Positions 54,224 to 61,854 of a DNA stretch of 64,000 nt are shown here, in pieces. Origin of the DNA: Paraburkholderia sacchari (lineage in GTDB: Bacteria > Pseudomonadota > Gammaproteobacteria > Burkholderiales > Burkholderiaceae); NCBI RefSeq assembly GCF_000785435.2, contig NZ_JTDB02000001.1:1206499-1270498 (forward strand). Reading direction: 5' to 3'. Every line of letters begins with the position of its first letter. Position 1 is the first letter of the stretch. The position numbers and the translations under genes are program-made. Under the pieces are notes generated by a model. It ran no database searches and had not been told where the DNA came from. It saw only the letters and a list, made by a program, of their open reading frames with translations.

Positions 54224-56035
54224 TTAGACGAAGTCCTTGTACTTGTCGAGCATACGCACGGGCTTCGAGAGCGCGTCGCGGCGGAACGGATCGCCAAGTT
54301 CACGCGTGCACATGATCTCGACGATGGTCGTCTTGCCGTGATTCATCTGCAGATCGATTGCGCGCTTGAGCGCCGGGCCCACGTCCTCGAGCTTGTCCAC
54401 GACGATGCCTTCCGCGCCCATCGCCTTCGCAATGCCGGCGAAGCTCGGGCTTTCCAGCTCGCCCGCCACGAAGCGGCGATCGTAGAAGTCCACCTGGTTC
54501 TTCTTCTCCGCGCCCCACTGGCGGTTATGGAACACCACGGCGGTCACCGGAATGTTGTGGCGCACGCAGGTGAGCGTTTCCATCAGGCTCATGCCCCAGG
54601 CGCCGTCGCCCGCATACGAGATCGCGGGGCGGTGGGGCGCGGCCACCTTCGCGCCGATGATGGTCGGGAACGCGTAGCCGCAATTGCCCCAGCTCATCGC
54701 GGCGAACAGGCTGCGCGGCTTGTTAAAGCGCAGATAGCTGTTGGCGACCGAGTTGATGTTGCCGATGTCGGTGGACACCATGACGTCCTCGGGCATCGCC
54801 TTTTCCAGTTCGCGCAGCACCTGGCGCGGGTGCAGATACTCGCCGCCCGTGGGCGTGCGCTCGTGCTTCTGCTCTTCGATCATGTCGAGGCTGTAGGCGT
54901 CGCGCTCGTGCGTCCACGAATCGAGCTCTTTTTCCCACGCGGCCTTTTCGCTCGCGATCTGGTCGGCGCGTTCGCCGCGCGTGGCGTCGCTCACGAGCGT
55001 GCGGTTCGCGAGACGCTCGGTGAGCGCCTGCGCTGCTGCCTTCGCGTCGCCGCAAATGCCCACCGAGATCTTCTTCACGAGGCCGAGCATCTTGTGGTCG
55101 GCGTCGATCTGGATGATCTTCGCGTCCTTTGGCCAGTAGTCCATACCATGTTGCGGCAGCGTGCCGAACGGTCCGAGACGCGAGCCCAGCGCGATCACAA
55201 CGTCGGCGCGCGAGATCAGCTTCATGGCGGCCTTCGATCCCTGGTAGCCGAGCGGGCCGCACCAGAGCGGATGGTTGGCCGGGAACGAGTCGTTGTGCAG
55301 GTAGCTGTTGACGACCGGCGCGCCGAGGCGTTCGGCGAGCGCCTTGCATTCCTCGACCGCGTCGCCCATCACGACGCCGCCGCCCGAGATGATGACCGGG
55401 AACTTCGCGCTGGCGATCAGATCGGCCGCTGCGTTCAGGCTTTCGTCGCCGCCGGGGCCGCGGTCGAGGCGGCGCGGCTGCGGAATCTCGGCCTTGATCT
55501 TGCCGTAGAAATAATCGCGCGGAATGTTCAGCTGGGTCGGGCCCATTTCGGACATCGCCCGGTCGAAGCAGCGCGCCGTGTATTCGGCCATGCGCGCGGG
55601 GTGGGTCACGTGGCCCTGGTACTTCGTGAACTCCTGGAACATCGGCAGTTGATTCGCTTCCTGGAAGCCGCCGAGGCCGATGCCCATCGTGCCCGCCTCG
55701 GGCGTGACGATCACGACCGGGCTGTGGGCCCAGTAAGCCGCCGCGATGGCGGTCACGCAATTGCTGATGCCGGGGCCGTTCTGGCCGATCACCACGCCGT
55801 GGCGGCCCGATACGCGCGAGTAGCCATCGGCCATGTGCGCCGCGCCCTGCTCGTGAACGACTGGAATGAGGCGGATGCCGGCGGGCGCGAAGATGTCCAT
55901 CGCGTCCATGAACGCGGAGCCCATGATGCCGAACATGTCGGTCACGCCGTTGGCCGCGAGGGTTTCAACAAAGGCTTCGGACGGGGTCATGTCCTGCGGG
56001 CCGCTGGCCGCCTGGGTCGAGGTCTTTTCGCTCAT
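54224..56035 (-). CDS. xsc: Sulfoacetaldehyde acetyltransferase
   Basis: 603 residues from ATG at 56035 (GGAGACAG upstream; a TTG one codon before is weaker). Thiamin-diphosphate enzyme with Pyr domain (MTPSEAFVETLAANGVTDMFGIMGSAFMDAMDIF, catalytic Glu in VVHEQGAAHMADGYSR), central domain and PP domain (YAGDGAWGMSLMETLTCVRHNIPV, the GDG-N type Mg/ThDP site). Very close to Xsc in length and motif order. Reaction: sulfoacetaldehyde plus phosphate gives acetyl phosphate plus sulfite. It is the point where taurine, isethionate and sulfoacetate routes meet. Confidence 0.96.
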   Translation of the reverse strand: MSEKTSTQAASGPQDMTPSEAFVETLAANGVTDMFGIMGSAFMDAMDIFAPAGIRLIPVVHEQGAAHMADGYSRVSGRHGVVIGQNGPGISNCVTAIAAAYWAHSPVVIVTPEAGTMGIGLGGFQEANQLPMFQEFTKYQGHVTHPARMAEYTARCFDRAMSEMGPTQLNIPRDYFYGKIKAEIPQPRRLDRGPGGDESLNAAADLIASAKFPVIISGGGVVMGDAVEECKALAERLGAPVVNSYLHNDSFPANHPLWCGPLGYQGSKAAMKLISRADVVIALGSRLGPFGTLPQHGMDYWPKDAKIIQIDADHKMLGLVKKISVGICGDAKAAAQALTERLANRTLVSDATRGERADQIASEKAAWEKELDSWTHERDAYSLDMIEEQKHERTPTGGEYLHPRQVLRELEKAMPEDVMVSTDIGNINSVANSYLRFNKPRSLFAAMSWGNCGYAFPTIIGAKVAAPHRPAISYAGDGAWGMSLMETLTCVRHNIPVTAVVFHNRQWGAEKKNQVDFYDRRFVAGELESPSFAGIAKAMGAEGIVVDKLEDVGPALKRAIDLQMNHGKTTIVEIMCTRELGDPFRRDALSKPVRMLDKYKDFV

Positions 56036-56143
56036 CAACTGTCTCCGGTTGTCGTTTGACGGGATGCCGTGTATTCGATGCTATTCGGCGTCCCGTGAGG
56101 GTCAAGGAAATCTGTGTTCAGTGGATAAAACTGAAATGAAATG

Positions 56144-56158
56144 GAACGATTCGTTTCA
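56144..56158. promoter_or_regulatory. Candidate regulator site upstream of xsc
   Basis: GAACGATTCGTTTCA, whose reverse complement TGAAACGAATCGTTC differs by one base from 46220-46234 beside the IclR gene. It sits 110 bp before the xsc start in the xsc-tauX gap. The core AACGATTCGTT is a near-perfect palindrome. Confidence 0.55.
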
Positions 56159-56181
56159 AAACGCCCGAGCGTTGCGCGGAC

Positions 56182-56586
56182 TCACGCCGGAAGCTTCGGG
56201 CGTTCCTTGCGGAACGCGCGCTTCACGGCAATTCGTCCGTCGCGGAACTCGAAGAGATCGCAGCCTTCGGCTTCGATGCGCCAGCCTTCTGCATGGGTGC
56301 CCGTGAACACCCATTCGGACACGCCGCGATCGCCCGCGACGTAGTGGCGGCCCGAGCCCCAGTGGGCGTCTGGAAAGGTGCGAAAGACCGCTTCGAAGGC
56401 GGCGCGCACCGCCTCGCGTCCCACGAAGCGGGTGCCGTAGACTTCGGGGCCGCCAGCCGCGTCGAATACGCAGTCTTCAGTCATGAATTCCATCAGCGCA
56501 TTGGCGTCATGACGGTTGAAGGCATCGGAAAAGGCGGCCAGCGTGTCGGCCGTGACGGTGGGTTGAGCGCTGAGCGTATCTGCCAT
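56182..56586 (-). CDS. tauX: SnoaL/NTF2-like small protein, probable taurine dehydrogenase small subunit
   Basis: 134 residues, ATG at 56586 (GGAGACACGT upstream). NTF2-like fold: TLAAFSDAFNRHDANALMEFMTEDCVFDAAGGPEVYG, FVGREAVRAAFEAVFRTFPDAHW, VSEWVFTGTHAEG and CDLFEFRDGRIAVKRAFRK. TauX, the small subunit of TauXY taurine dehydrogenase, is of this size and lies with xsc in many taurine clusters. Here no tauY follows it; xsc comes next after 146 bp. An unrelated SnoaL-like enzyme is the alternative. Confidence 0.7.
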   Translation of the reverse strand: MADTLSAQPTVTADTLAAFSDAFNRHDANALMEFMTEDCVFDAAGGPEVYGTRFVGREAVRAAFEAVFRTFPDAHWGSGRHYVAGDRGVSEWVFTGTHAEGWRIEAEGCDLFEFRDGRIAVKRAFRKERPKLPA

Positions 56587-56741
56587 ACGTGTCTCCAGTT
56601 GAAAGCCGGGGCCGTGCGCGAGAACTCGCGTACGGCACGGTATATCGACACGTTATGGTTTGCTCGTCGGGCGCGGTAGCACCAGTGCGAATCTTTCGCC
56701 TGGGCCAGCGCGCAGGCAGACGCGGGGAGCGGCGGGAACGC

Positions 56742-58316
56742 TCAGGCGGGACGCTGCAGACGCACGACTTGCGCAAGCGCGCGCACGCCGGGTTCGATCT
56801 TGTCGAGCTCGATGGCGGAGAAGCCCATGCGGAACCACGGGCTGTGTTCGACCTCGTCGGCGAAGAATACGCCGCCGGGTTCGATCAGGATGCCGGCTTC
56901 GCGCGCGTCGTCGGCGAGGCGCGCGGAGTCGAGCCAGGGCGGGCCCTGCACCCAGCACGACGCGCCGCCGCCGATCGGCACATAGCGCACTTCGGGCAAA
57001 TGCGTGTCGAGCGCCGCCATCAGCACGCGCGCCCGCTCCTTGTAGGCGTGGGCGAGGCGGCGCAGCAGCGCGTCGTGATGCCCGAGCGCGAGGAAGGTGG
57101 CGAAGGCGCGCTGGATATAGGCCACCGGGTGCCGCACCATCAGGCGGCGCAGCGCGCGCAGCTCGCGCACGAGCTCGGGCGGACCGACGACATAGCCCAG
57201 ACGCAGGCCAGGCGCGAAGGTCTTCGAAAGACTGCCGACGTAGATCACGCGATCGGCCGTATCGAGGCTCTTCAAGGCTGGATGCGGCGTGCCGGAGAAG
57301 GTGTTCTCGCTCTCGTAGTCGTCTTCGATGATGACGAAGTCGTGCTGCTGGGCGAGTTCCAGCAGCGCGCGGCGGCGCTCGATGGGCATGGTGGCCGTGG
57401 TCGGGCACTGGTGGCTCGGCGTGACGAACACGTAATCGCAACGCGCAAGCGAGTCGGCCTGGCGCACCGGGTCGATCCCTTCGCGGTCTACCGGCAGTTC
57501 GAGCAGATTCGCCTTGCGGTTCACAAAGATATTGCGGGCATCGGGATATCCCGGATTTTCGAAGCCGACCGTGGTGTTTTTTCCGAACAGCAAGTCGGCG
57601 ATGAGATAAAGCGCCTGCTGGCAGCCATTCGTAATGATGATTTCCTCGGGCATCGCGAACACGCCGCGCCGCGGCAACACCCGCGTGCGGATCTGCTGGA
57701 TCAACGACTCGTCGTCGCGTTCGATCAGGTCGGGCGCCCAGTTGCGGATCTCCATGATCGACAGCGCCTTCAGGCAGCACTCGCGCCAGTCGTTGGTGGG
57801 AAATAGCGATTGGTCGAATTGCCCGTAAATGAACGGATATGCGTAGTTCTGCCAATTGGCGGGTTTGACGATGTTGCGCTGGGCCGAGGGCGAGCGCTGG
57901 ATGCGCGATTTCCAGACCGGCGACAAAGGCGACGCCGCACCATTGGGCTCTACCGCGACGGCCTGATCCGCGCGCTGCTGCTCCCGCTGGTGCACGCGCT
58001 GCTGCGCCTGCTTTTGCACCGTCACGCCGTGCAGGCCCTCCAGCATGGCGGGGTTGACGAAGTGGCCGCTGCGCTCGCGCGAGACCAGATAGCCTTCCTC
58101 GACGAGCATCTGATAGGCGAGCACGACAGTATTGCGGGCGACGCCAAGCTGTTCGGCCAGCTCGCGGCTCGACGGCAGCGCGGCGTCGGGCGGCAGTTGT
58201 CCGTCGAGGATGGAGGCCACCAGCATCTCGCGAATCTGGTGCTGCAGACTGGTTTTCGACTCCGGTGACCGTCGAAACTGCTGGGCCCAAAGGGCGGACG
58301 GGGTGCGGGTCGGCAT
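56742..58316 (-). CDS. tauR: MocR/TauR-type regulator (GntR HTH fused to aminotransferase fold)
   Basis: 524 residues from ATG at 58316 (AGGAGCAAGC upstream); the frame opens 29 codons earlier without a ribosome site. GntR wHTH at about 20-90 (TSLQHQIREMLVASILDGQLPPDAALPSSRELAEQLGVARNTVVLAYQMLVEEGYL), linker rich in Gln, then a fold-type I aminotransferase domain with VTPSHQCPTT, IIEDDYESE and the PLP lysine in VGSLSKTFAPGLRLGYV. TauR of Rhodobacter activates taurine genes when taurine and PLP bind. Between the tauX-xsc operon and the divergent ABC genes it likely controls both. Confidence 0.85.
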   Translation of the reverse strand: MPTRTPSALWAQQFRRSPESKTSLQHQIREMLVASILDGQLPPDAALPSSRELAEQLGVARNTVVLAYQMLVEEGYLVSRERSGHFVNPAMLEGLHGVTVQKQAQQRVHQREQQRADQAVAVEPNGAASPLSPVWKSRIQRSPSAQRNIVKPANWQNYAYPFIYGQFDQSLFPTNDWRECCLKALSIMEIRNWAPDLIERDDESLIQQIRTRVLPRRGVFAMPEEIIITNGCQQALYLIADLLFGKNTTVGFENPGYPDARNIFVNRKANLLELPVDREGIDPVRQADSLARCDYVFVTPSHQCPTTATMPIERRRALLELAQQHDFVIIEDDYESENTFSGTPHPALKSLDTADRVIYVGSLSKTFAPGLRLGYVVGPPELVRELRALRRLMVRHPVAYIQRAFATFLALGHHDALLRRLAHAYKERARVLMAALDTHLPEVRYVPIGGGASCWVQGPPWLDSARLADDAREAGILIEPGGVFFADEVEHSPWFRMGFSAIELDKIEPGVRALAQVVRLQRPA

Positions 58317-58770
58317 GCTTGCTCCTGTAGTGGGTGAGGGCGGTGAAAGTCTGGCGGTGAAGCCTGTTTGCGAGGGCGATAAATCGACCTGACATTCGGC
58401 CATTATCGGCCCACAATATTCAATAGGTGTCTTTCGAGTCGATTAGGTAAATTTCGGAGCGACGATTCGCAATGAACCTGCCTCACCGCGCTTTCGAGAA
58501 GCTTCCCGCCGCGCGGGCGGGCGCCGCCGTTGCTGCGGCGCAGCGCGAGCAGCGGCCGGGCGCGCGGATTGCTAGCGCCGTTCGAATAATCGAAGGAATC
58601 CATGGAGCCAGTTCATCTGGCGCTGGCTCCATCGGATCTTCCCGCGTGGTACTACCCGCCGTTTTATTGATTGAGAATCCTTGACTCAACGGGCGAAACG
58701 CAGATTAAAAAAATGGTGAAAAAAAGCGTTCCGCGGCGAGCTGATTGCATTTCAACTTGAGGAGACGGCG
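58317..58770. promoter_or_regulatory. Divergent regulatory region between tauR and the taurine ABC genes
   Basis: 454 bp without a convincing gene. Contains a hairpin atggagccag / ctggctccat (58602-58632) and an AT-rich stretch near 58681 with TTGACT, 17 bp, ATTAAA (58681-58709), a possible promoter for the ABC operon starting at 58771. TauR sites are expected here, but no repeat can be assigned with confidence. Confidence 0.45.
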
Positions 58771-59625
58771 GTGAAAGCCTTACCCAGACTGACGAAAATG
58801 ATGAAGCATCCCGCCGACACGCCTGTCGAGCCAGTGATCAAGATAAGGCGCGGACATGGCAAGCTCAATTCCTGGTGGCTCACGACCGCCGTTCTCGCGA
58901 TCTGCGTCGTGCTTTGGCAGGCCGTATCGAAAGCCGGTATTTTCCCGTCCTTTGCGCTCCCTTCGCCGATAGCGGTGTGGCAAGCCTTCGTCGACATCGT
59001 CCATAACGGTTACGGCGGACAGTCGCTCGTCAGCGACATCCTAGTAAGTTGCTTGCGCATCGTTGTGGGTTTTGTCGGCGCGATTGTGATCGGCGTCCCC
59101 GTTGGCCTCCTGATGTCGCGAAACAAGATCGTATTCGACATCATCGACCCGCTGCTGCAATTCGTCCGGCCGGTTCCGCCGCTTGCCTATATTCCGCTGC
59201 TGGTGGTGTGGTTCGGCATCGGCGAATTGCCCAAGGCCATTCTCATTCTGGTCGGCACCATTCCGGTCATCATCATCGGCACCATGTCGGGCGTGAAAAG
59301 CACGCCGGCGCTGCGCATTTCGGTGGCGCGCACGCTCGGCGCGACCAACGCGCAGATCTTCCGCAAGGTCGTGCTGCCCTCGGCCATGCCGGAAATCTTC
59401 ACCTCGATGCGCGTGGGCATCGGCGTGGCGTGGACCTGTCTCGTGGCCGCGGAACTGATCGCGGCAAGCAGCGGGCTGGGCTGGCTCGTGCAGTTCGCAG
59501 GACAAGCCTTGCAGGTTGCCATCGTGATCGTCGGCATCGTGATCATCGGGTTGATCGGGTATGCAATGGAGCTGGCGATTCGCAAGATCGAAAACATAGT
59601 CGTTCCGTGGCGCGGACATAACTGA
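58771..59625 (+). CDS. tauC: Taurine/sulfonate ABC transporter permease
   Basis: 284 residues from GTG at 58771 (GAGGAG 7 bases upstream). BPD_transp_1 permease with six helices; the EAA loop is visible as RTLGATNAQIFRKVVLPSAMPEIFTSMRVGIGVAWTCLVAAELIAASSGLGW, typical of TauC/SsuC. An N-terminal ~40-residue basic segment precedes the first helix. First gene of a three-gene operon; 24 bp before the binding protein. Confidence 0.87.
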   Translation: MKALPRLTKMMKHPADTPVEPVIKIRRGHGKLNSWWLTTAVLAICVVLWQAVSKAGIFPSFALPSPIAVWQAFVDIVHNGYGGQSLVSDILVSCLRIVVGFVGAIVIGVPVGLLMSRNKIVFDIIDPLLQFVRPVPPLAYIPLLVVWFGIGELPKAILILVGTIPVIIIGTMSGVKSTPALRISVARTLGATNAQIFRKVVLPSAMPEIFTSMRVGIGVAWTCLVAAELIAASSGLGWLVQFAGQALQVAIVIVGIVIIGLIGYAMELAIRKIENIVVPWRGHN

Positions 59626-59649
59626 TCGGGTCATCCGAGGAGACGAAAA

Positions 59650-60669
59650 ATGAAAAAGATGCAATGGATCTTTGGCGTAAGCGCGGCGCTGCTTGCCAGC
59701 AGCTGCCTGGTGCCGGGCGCGGCTTACTCCCAGGGCAAGCCCGAAGTCATCATCGGCTACGAGGACAACGGCGCCGATCCGTACATGGTGTCGATGGCCG
59801 AGCATCTGTTCGAAAAGCATATGAACGCCGACGTTCAGTACAAGCTCTTCAGCTCGGGCCCGGCGGCAATGAGCGCGCTGGCGTCGAACAGCCTCACGTT
59901 CATGTGCGGGCTTGGCGTGCCGCCGCTCGTCACCGCCATCGCCCAGGGCCTGCCAATGGCCATCGTGTACAACCAGGAGCGCTACACGAATGCGGCCGGC
60001 ATCGTGGTGAAGCCCGATAGCGGCATCCACGACGTAGCGGGGCTGAAAGGCAAGAAGATCGCGATCGTGGCCGGCTCGCAGGCCTCCTTCGAACTCGCGA
60101 CCTTCCTGGCGCAGGCGCATGTGCCGTATGAGTCGGTCACGCAGGTCAACATGGCGCCGCCGCAGATGCGCACCTCGTGGGTGACCGGCGCGATTGACGC
60201 GGCCATCGTCTGGGATCCGGTCTTCAGCGCGTTGCGCGCAGCGGGCGGCAAGGCCATCAAGACCGACGGCGACCTGCCGCGCGAAGCTTCCAGCTACAAC
60301 GTCTGCATCGCCAACGCGGAATGGGCGAAAGCGCACCCGGACCTGGTTACTGGCTTCGTCAAGGCGCTCGACGCTGGCTATCAGGTGACGATGAAGAATC
60401 GCGACCAGGCCATCGCCGAAATGGCGAAGGCCACGGGCGTGACCGTGCCGGTCGCGACGAGCGAGCTTGCCGGTTACGAGTTGTTCTCCGGCGCTGACCA
60501 GACCACGCCCAAGGTGATGGGCATCGACGCAGGCGTGAAAACCTCGGCCACGTACCAGACGCTCGTGAATACCGCAAAGGTGCTCAACTCGATAGGGCGC
60601 ATCACGTCCGTGCCGGCGAACTTCGACGCGAATGTCGCGCCGCAGTATGCGAAACCGCTGGCGCATTGA
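59650..60669 (+). CDS. tauA: Taurine/sulfonate-binding periplasmic protein
   Basis: 339 residues, ATG at 59650 (GGAGACGAAAA upstream). Signal peptide MKKMQWIFGVSAALLASSCLVPGAAYSQG with cleavage near residue 27. NMT1/TauA-like fold: VIIGYEDNGADPYMVSMAEHLF, GAIDAAIVWDPVFSAL and LKGKKIAIVAGSQASFELATFLAQAHVPYESV. The cysteine near residue 19 (SSC) is not in a clear lipobox, so a soluble periplasmic protein is more likely. Between permease and ATPase genes. Confidence 0.87.
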   Translation: MKKMQWIFGVSAALLASSCLVPGAAYSQGKPEVIIGYEDNGADPYMVSMAEHLFEKHMNADVQYKLFSSGPAAMSALASNSLTFMCGLGVPPLVTAIAQGLPMAIVYNQERYTNAAGIVVKPDSGIHDVAGLKGKKIAIVAGSQASFELATFLAQAHVPYESVTQVNMAPPQMRTSWVTGAIDAAIVWDPVFSALRAAGGKAIKTDGDLPREASSYNVCIANAEWAKAHPDLVTGFVKALDAGYQVTMKNRDQAIAEMAKATGVTVPVATSELAGYELFSGADQTTPKVMGIDAGVKTSATYQTLVNTAKVLNSIGRITSVPANFDANVAPQYAKPLAH

Positions 60670-60732
60670 CTCCGCATTTAGTCTTTCGCGCATTGATCCA
60701 TTGACGGTCTGACCGTCGATCAGGAGACGAAC

Positions 60733-61470
60733 TTGAACATCGTCATCGATTCCCTGTACAAGACCTTCGGCGCCACCACGGCACTGGAAAACATCAATCT
60801 GAGTTTCCGGGGCGGCGAATTCATCACCGTGCTCGGCTCTTCCGGCTGCGGAAAAACGACCTTGCTGCACCTGCTGGCCGGTCTGACGTCGCCCTCGCGG
60901 GGCACCATCTATATCGATGGCGAGGTCAAGGACGAGCCGGGCGCCGACCGAGTCGTGGTGTTCCAGCAGGCCGGTTTGTTTCCGTGGCTCACCGTGGAAG
61001 AAAACATCGAGTTCGGGCCGTCACTGCATGGAGTGTCCAAGGCGCAGCGGCGCAAGGATTCCGCGGAGATTTTGAAGATCATCGGCCTGGAATCGTTTGC
61101 CAAACACAAGCCCTATGAGTTGTCGGGCGGCATGCAGCAACGCGTAGCGATTGCGCGCGCGCTCGTCATGAAGCCGAAGGTGCTATTGATGGACGAGCCC
61201 TTCGGCGCACTCGACGCGCAGACGCGCAGTTCCATGCAGACGTTCTTGACGTCGTTGTGGGACCAGCTTCATTGCACGATCGTGTTCATTACCCACGACA
61301 TTGATGAAGCGATCTTTCTTGGTACGCGGCTTGTAGTGCTTTCGGCGCGGCCGGGGCGCGTGGCGCTCGACGTGCCCATCGAGCTGGAGCGCCCGCGCAC
61401 GCCGGATGTCGCGTTCGAGCCGCATTTTCTGGAGTTGAAGAAAACTGCGATGGGGATTCTTTCGCATTGA
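60733..61470 (+). CDS. tauB: Taurine/sulfonate ABC transporter ATPase
   Basis: 245 residues from TTG at 60733 (CAGGAGACGAAC upstream). Walker A LGSSGCGKTTLLHLLAG, Q-loop VFQQAGLFPWLTVEENI, signature LSGGMQQRVAIARALV, Walker B VLLMDEPFGALD and H-loop FITHDIDEA. Matches TauB/SsuB. Completes the ABC transporter; no regulator or tauD dioxygenase follows, in keeping with taurine used as carbon source through Xsc instead of sulfur scavenging. Confidence 0.88.
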   Translation: MNIVIDSLYKTFGATTALENINLSFRGGEFITVLGSSGCGKTTLLHLLAGLTSPSRGTIYIDGEVKDEPGADRVVVFQQAGLFPWLTVEENIEFGPSLHGVSKAQRRKDSAEILKIIGLESFAKHKPYELSGGMQQRVAIARALVMKPKVLLMDEPFGALDAQTRSSMQTFLTSLWDQLHCTIVFITHDIDEAIFLGTRLVVLSARPGRVALDVPIELERPRTPDVAFEPHFLELKKTAMGILSH

Positions 61471-61610
61471 TTGATGCGCCGCGTATCGAGGCGGACCGGA
61501 AACAGACCCAAAGTAGACCCGAAGCACACCGGAAGCCCGCCCGCATGGGGGCTTCGAAAAAACGCTTGCCACCGCAATAACGGCCCGCTATCGTTGCGCT
61601 GTTCGACGAG

Positions 61611-61805
61611 CTGCAGCGGGAGAGACCGTCACTGCGAAAGCACCTGACGGCGCCGACGGAGCAACCGCCCCGGAAACTCTCAGGCACAAGGACCCTGCAG
61701 CGAGAACATCTGGAGAGCGGCGCGAACGCGCCCACCGAAGGAGATTTCCGCACGGGCGCGTCCAGCGCCCGCCCGGAAAGAAACTCTCAGGTACATGGAC
61801 AGATG
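61611..61805 (+). promoter_or_regulatory. Tandem glycine riboswitch
   Basis: Two gcvT-type aptamers in series. The first is closed by ctgcag (61611-61616) with ctgcag (61695-61700) and holds cgggagagacc...ggagcaaccgcc...aactctcaggcacaaggacc. A short linker (cgagaa) leads to the second, closed by catct (61707-61711) with agatg (61801-61805), holding ggagagcgg...ccaccgaaggag...aactctcaggtacatggac. Both keep the GGAGAG and CUCUCAGG cores. The start codon of the dehydrogenase is 50 bases on, with no obvious terminator hairpin between, so control may be at translation initiation or by an ON-type mechanism. Confidence 0.93.
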
Positions 61806-61854
61806 GGGCACAGGTGTCGGAAACGACAGTGCTCAATCTAATCTGGACCATGTC

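Noticed and set aside
58472..58684. 70-codon ORF in the tauR-tauC gap
   Set aside because: No ribosome site, Ala/Arg-rich translation and a hairpin inside; more likely regulatory DNA.
61532..61560. Terminator after tauB
   Set aside because: gaagccc/gggcttc can pair, but it is followed by gaaaaaa, not a T-run, on the plus strand, and nothing fits on the minus strand.
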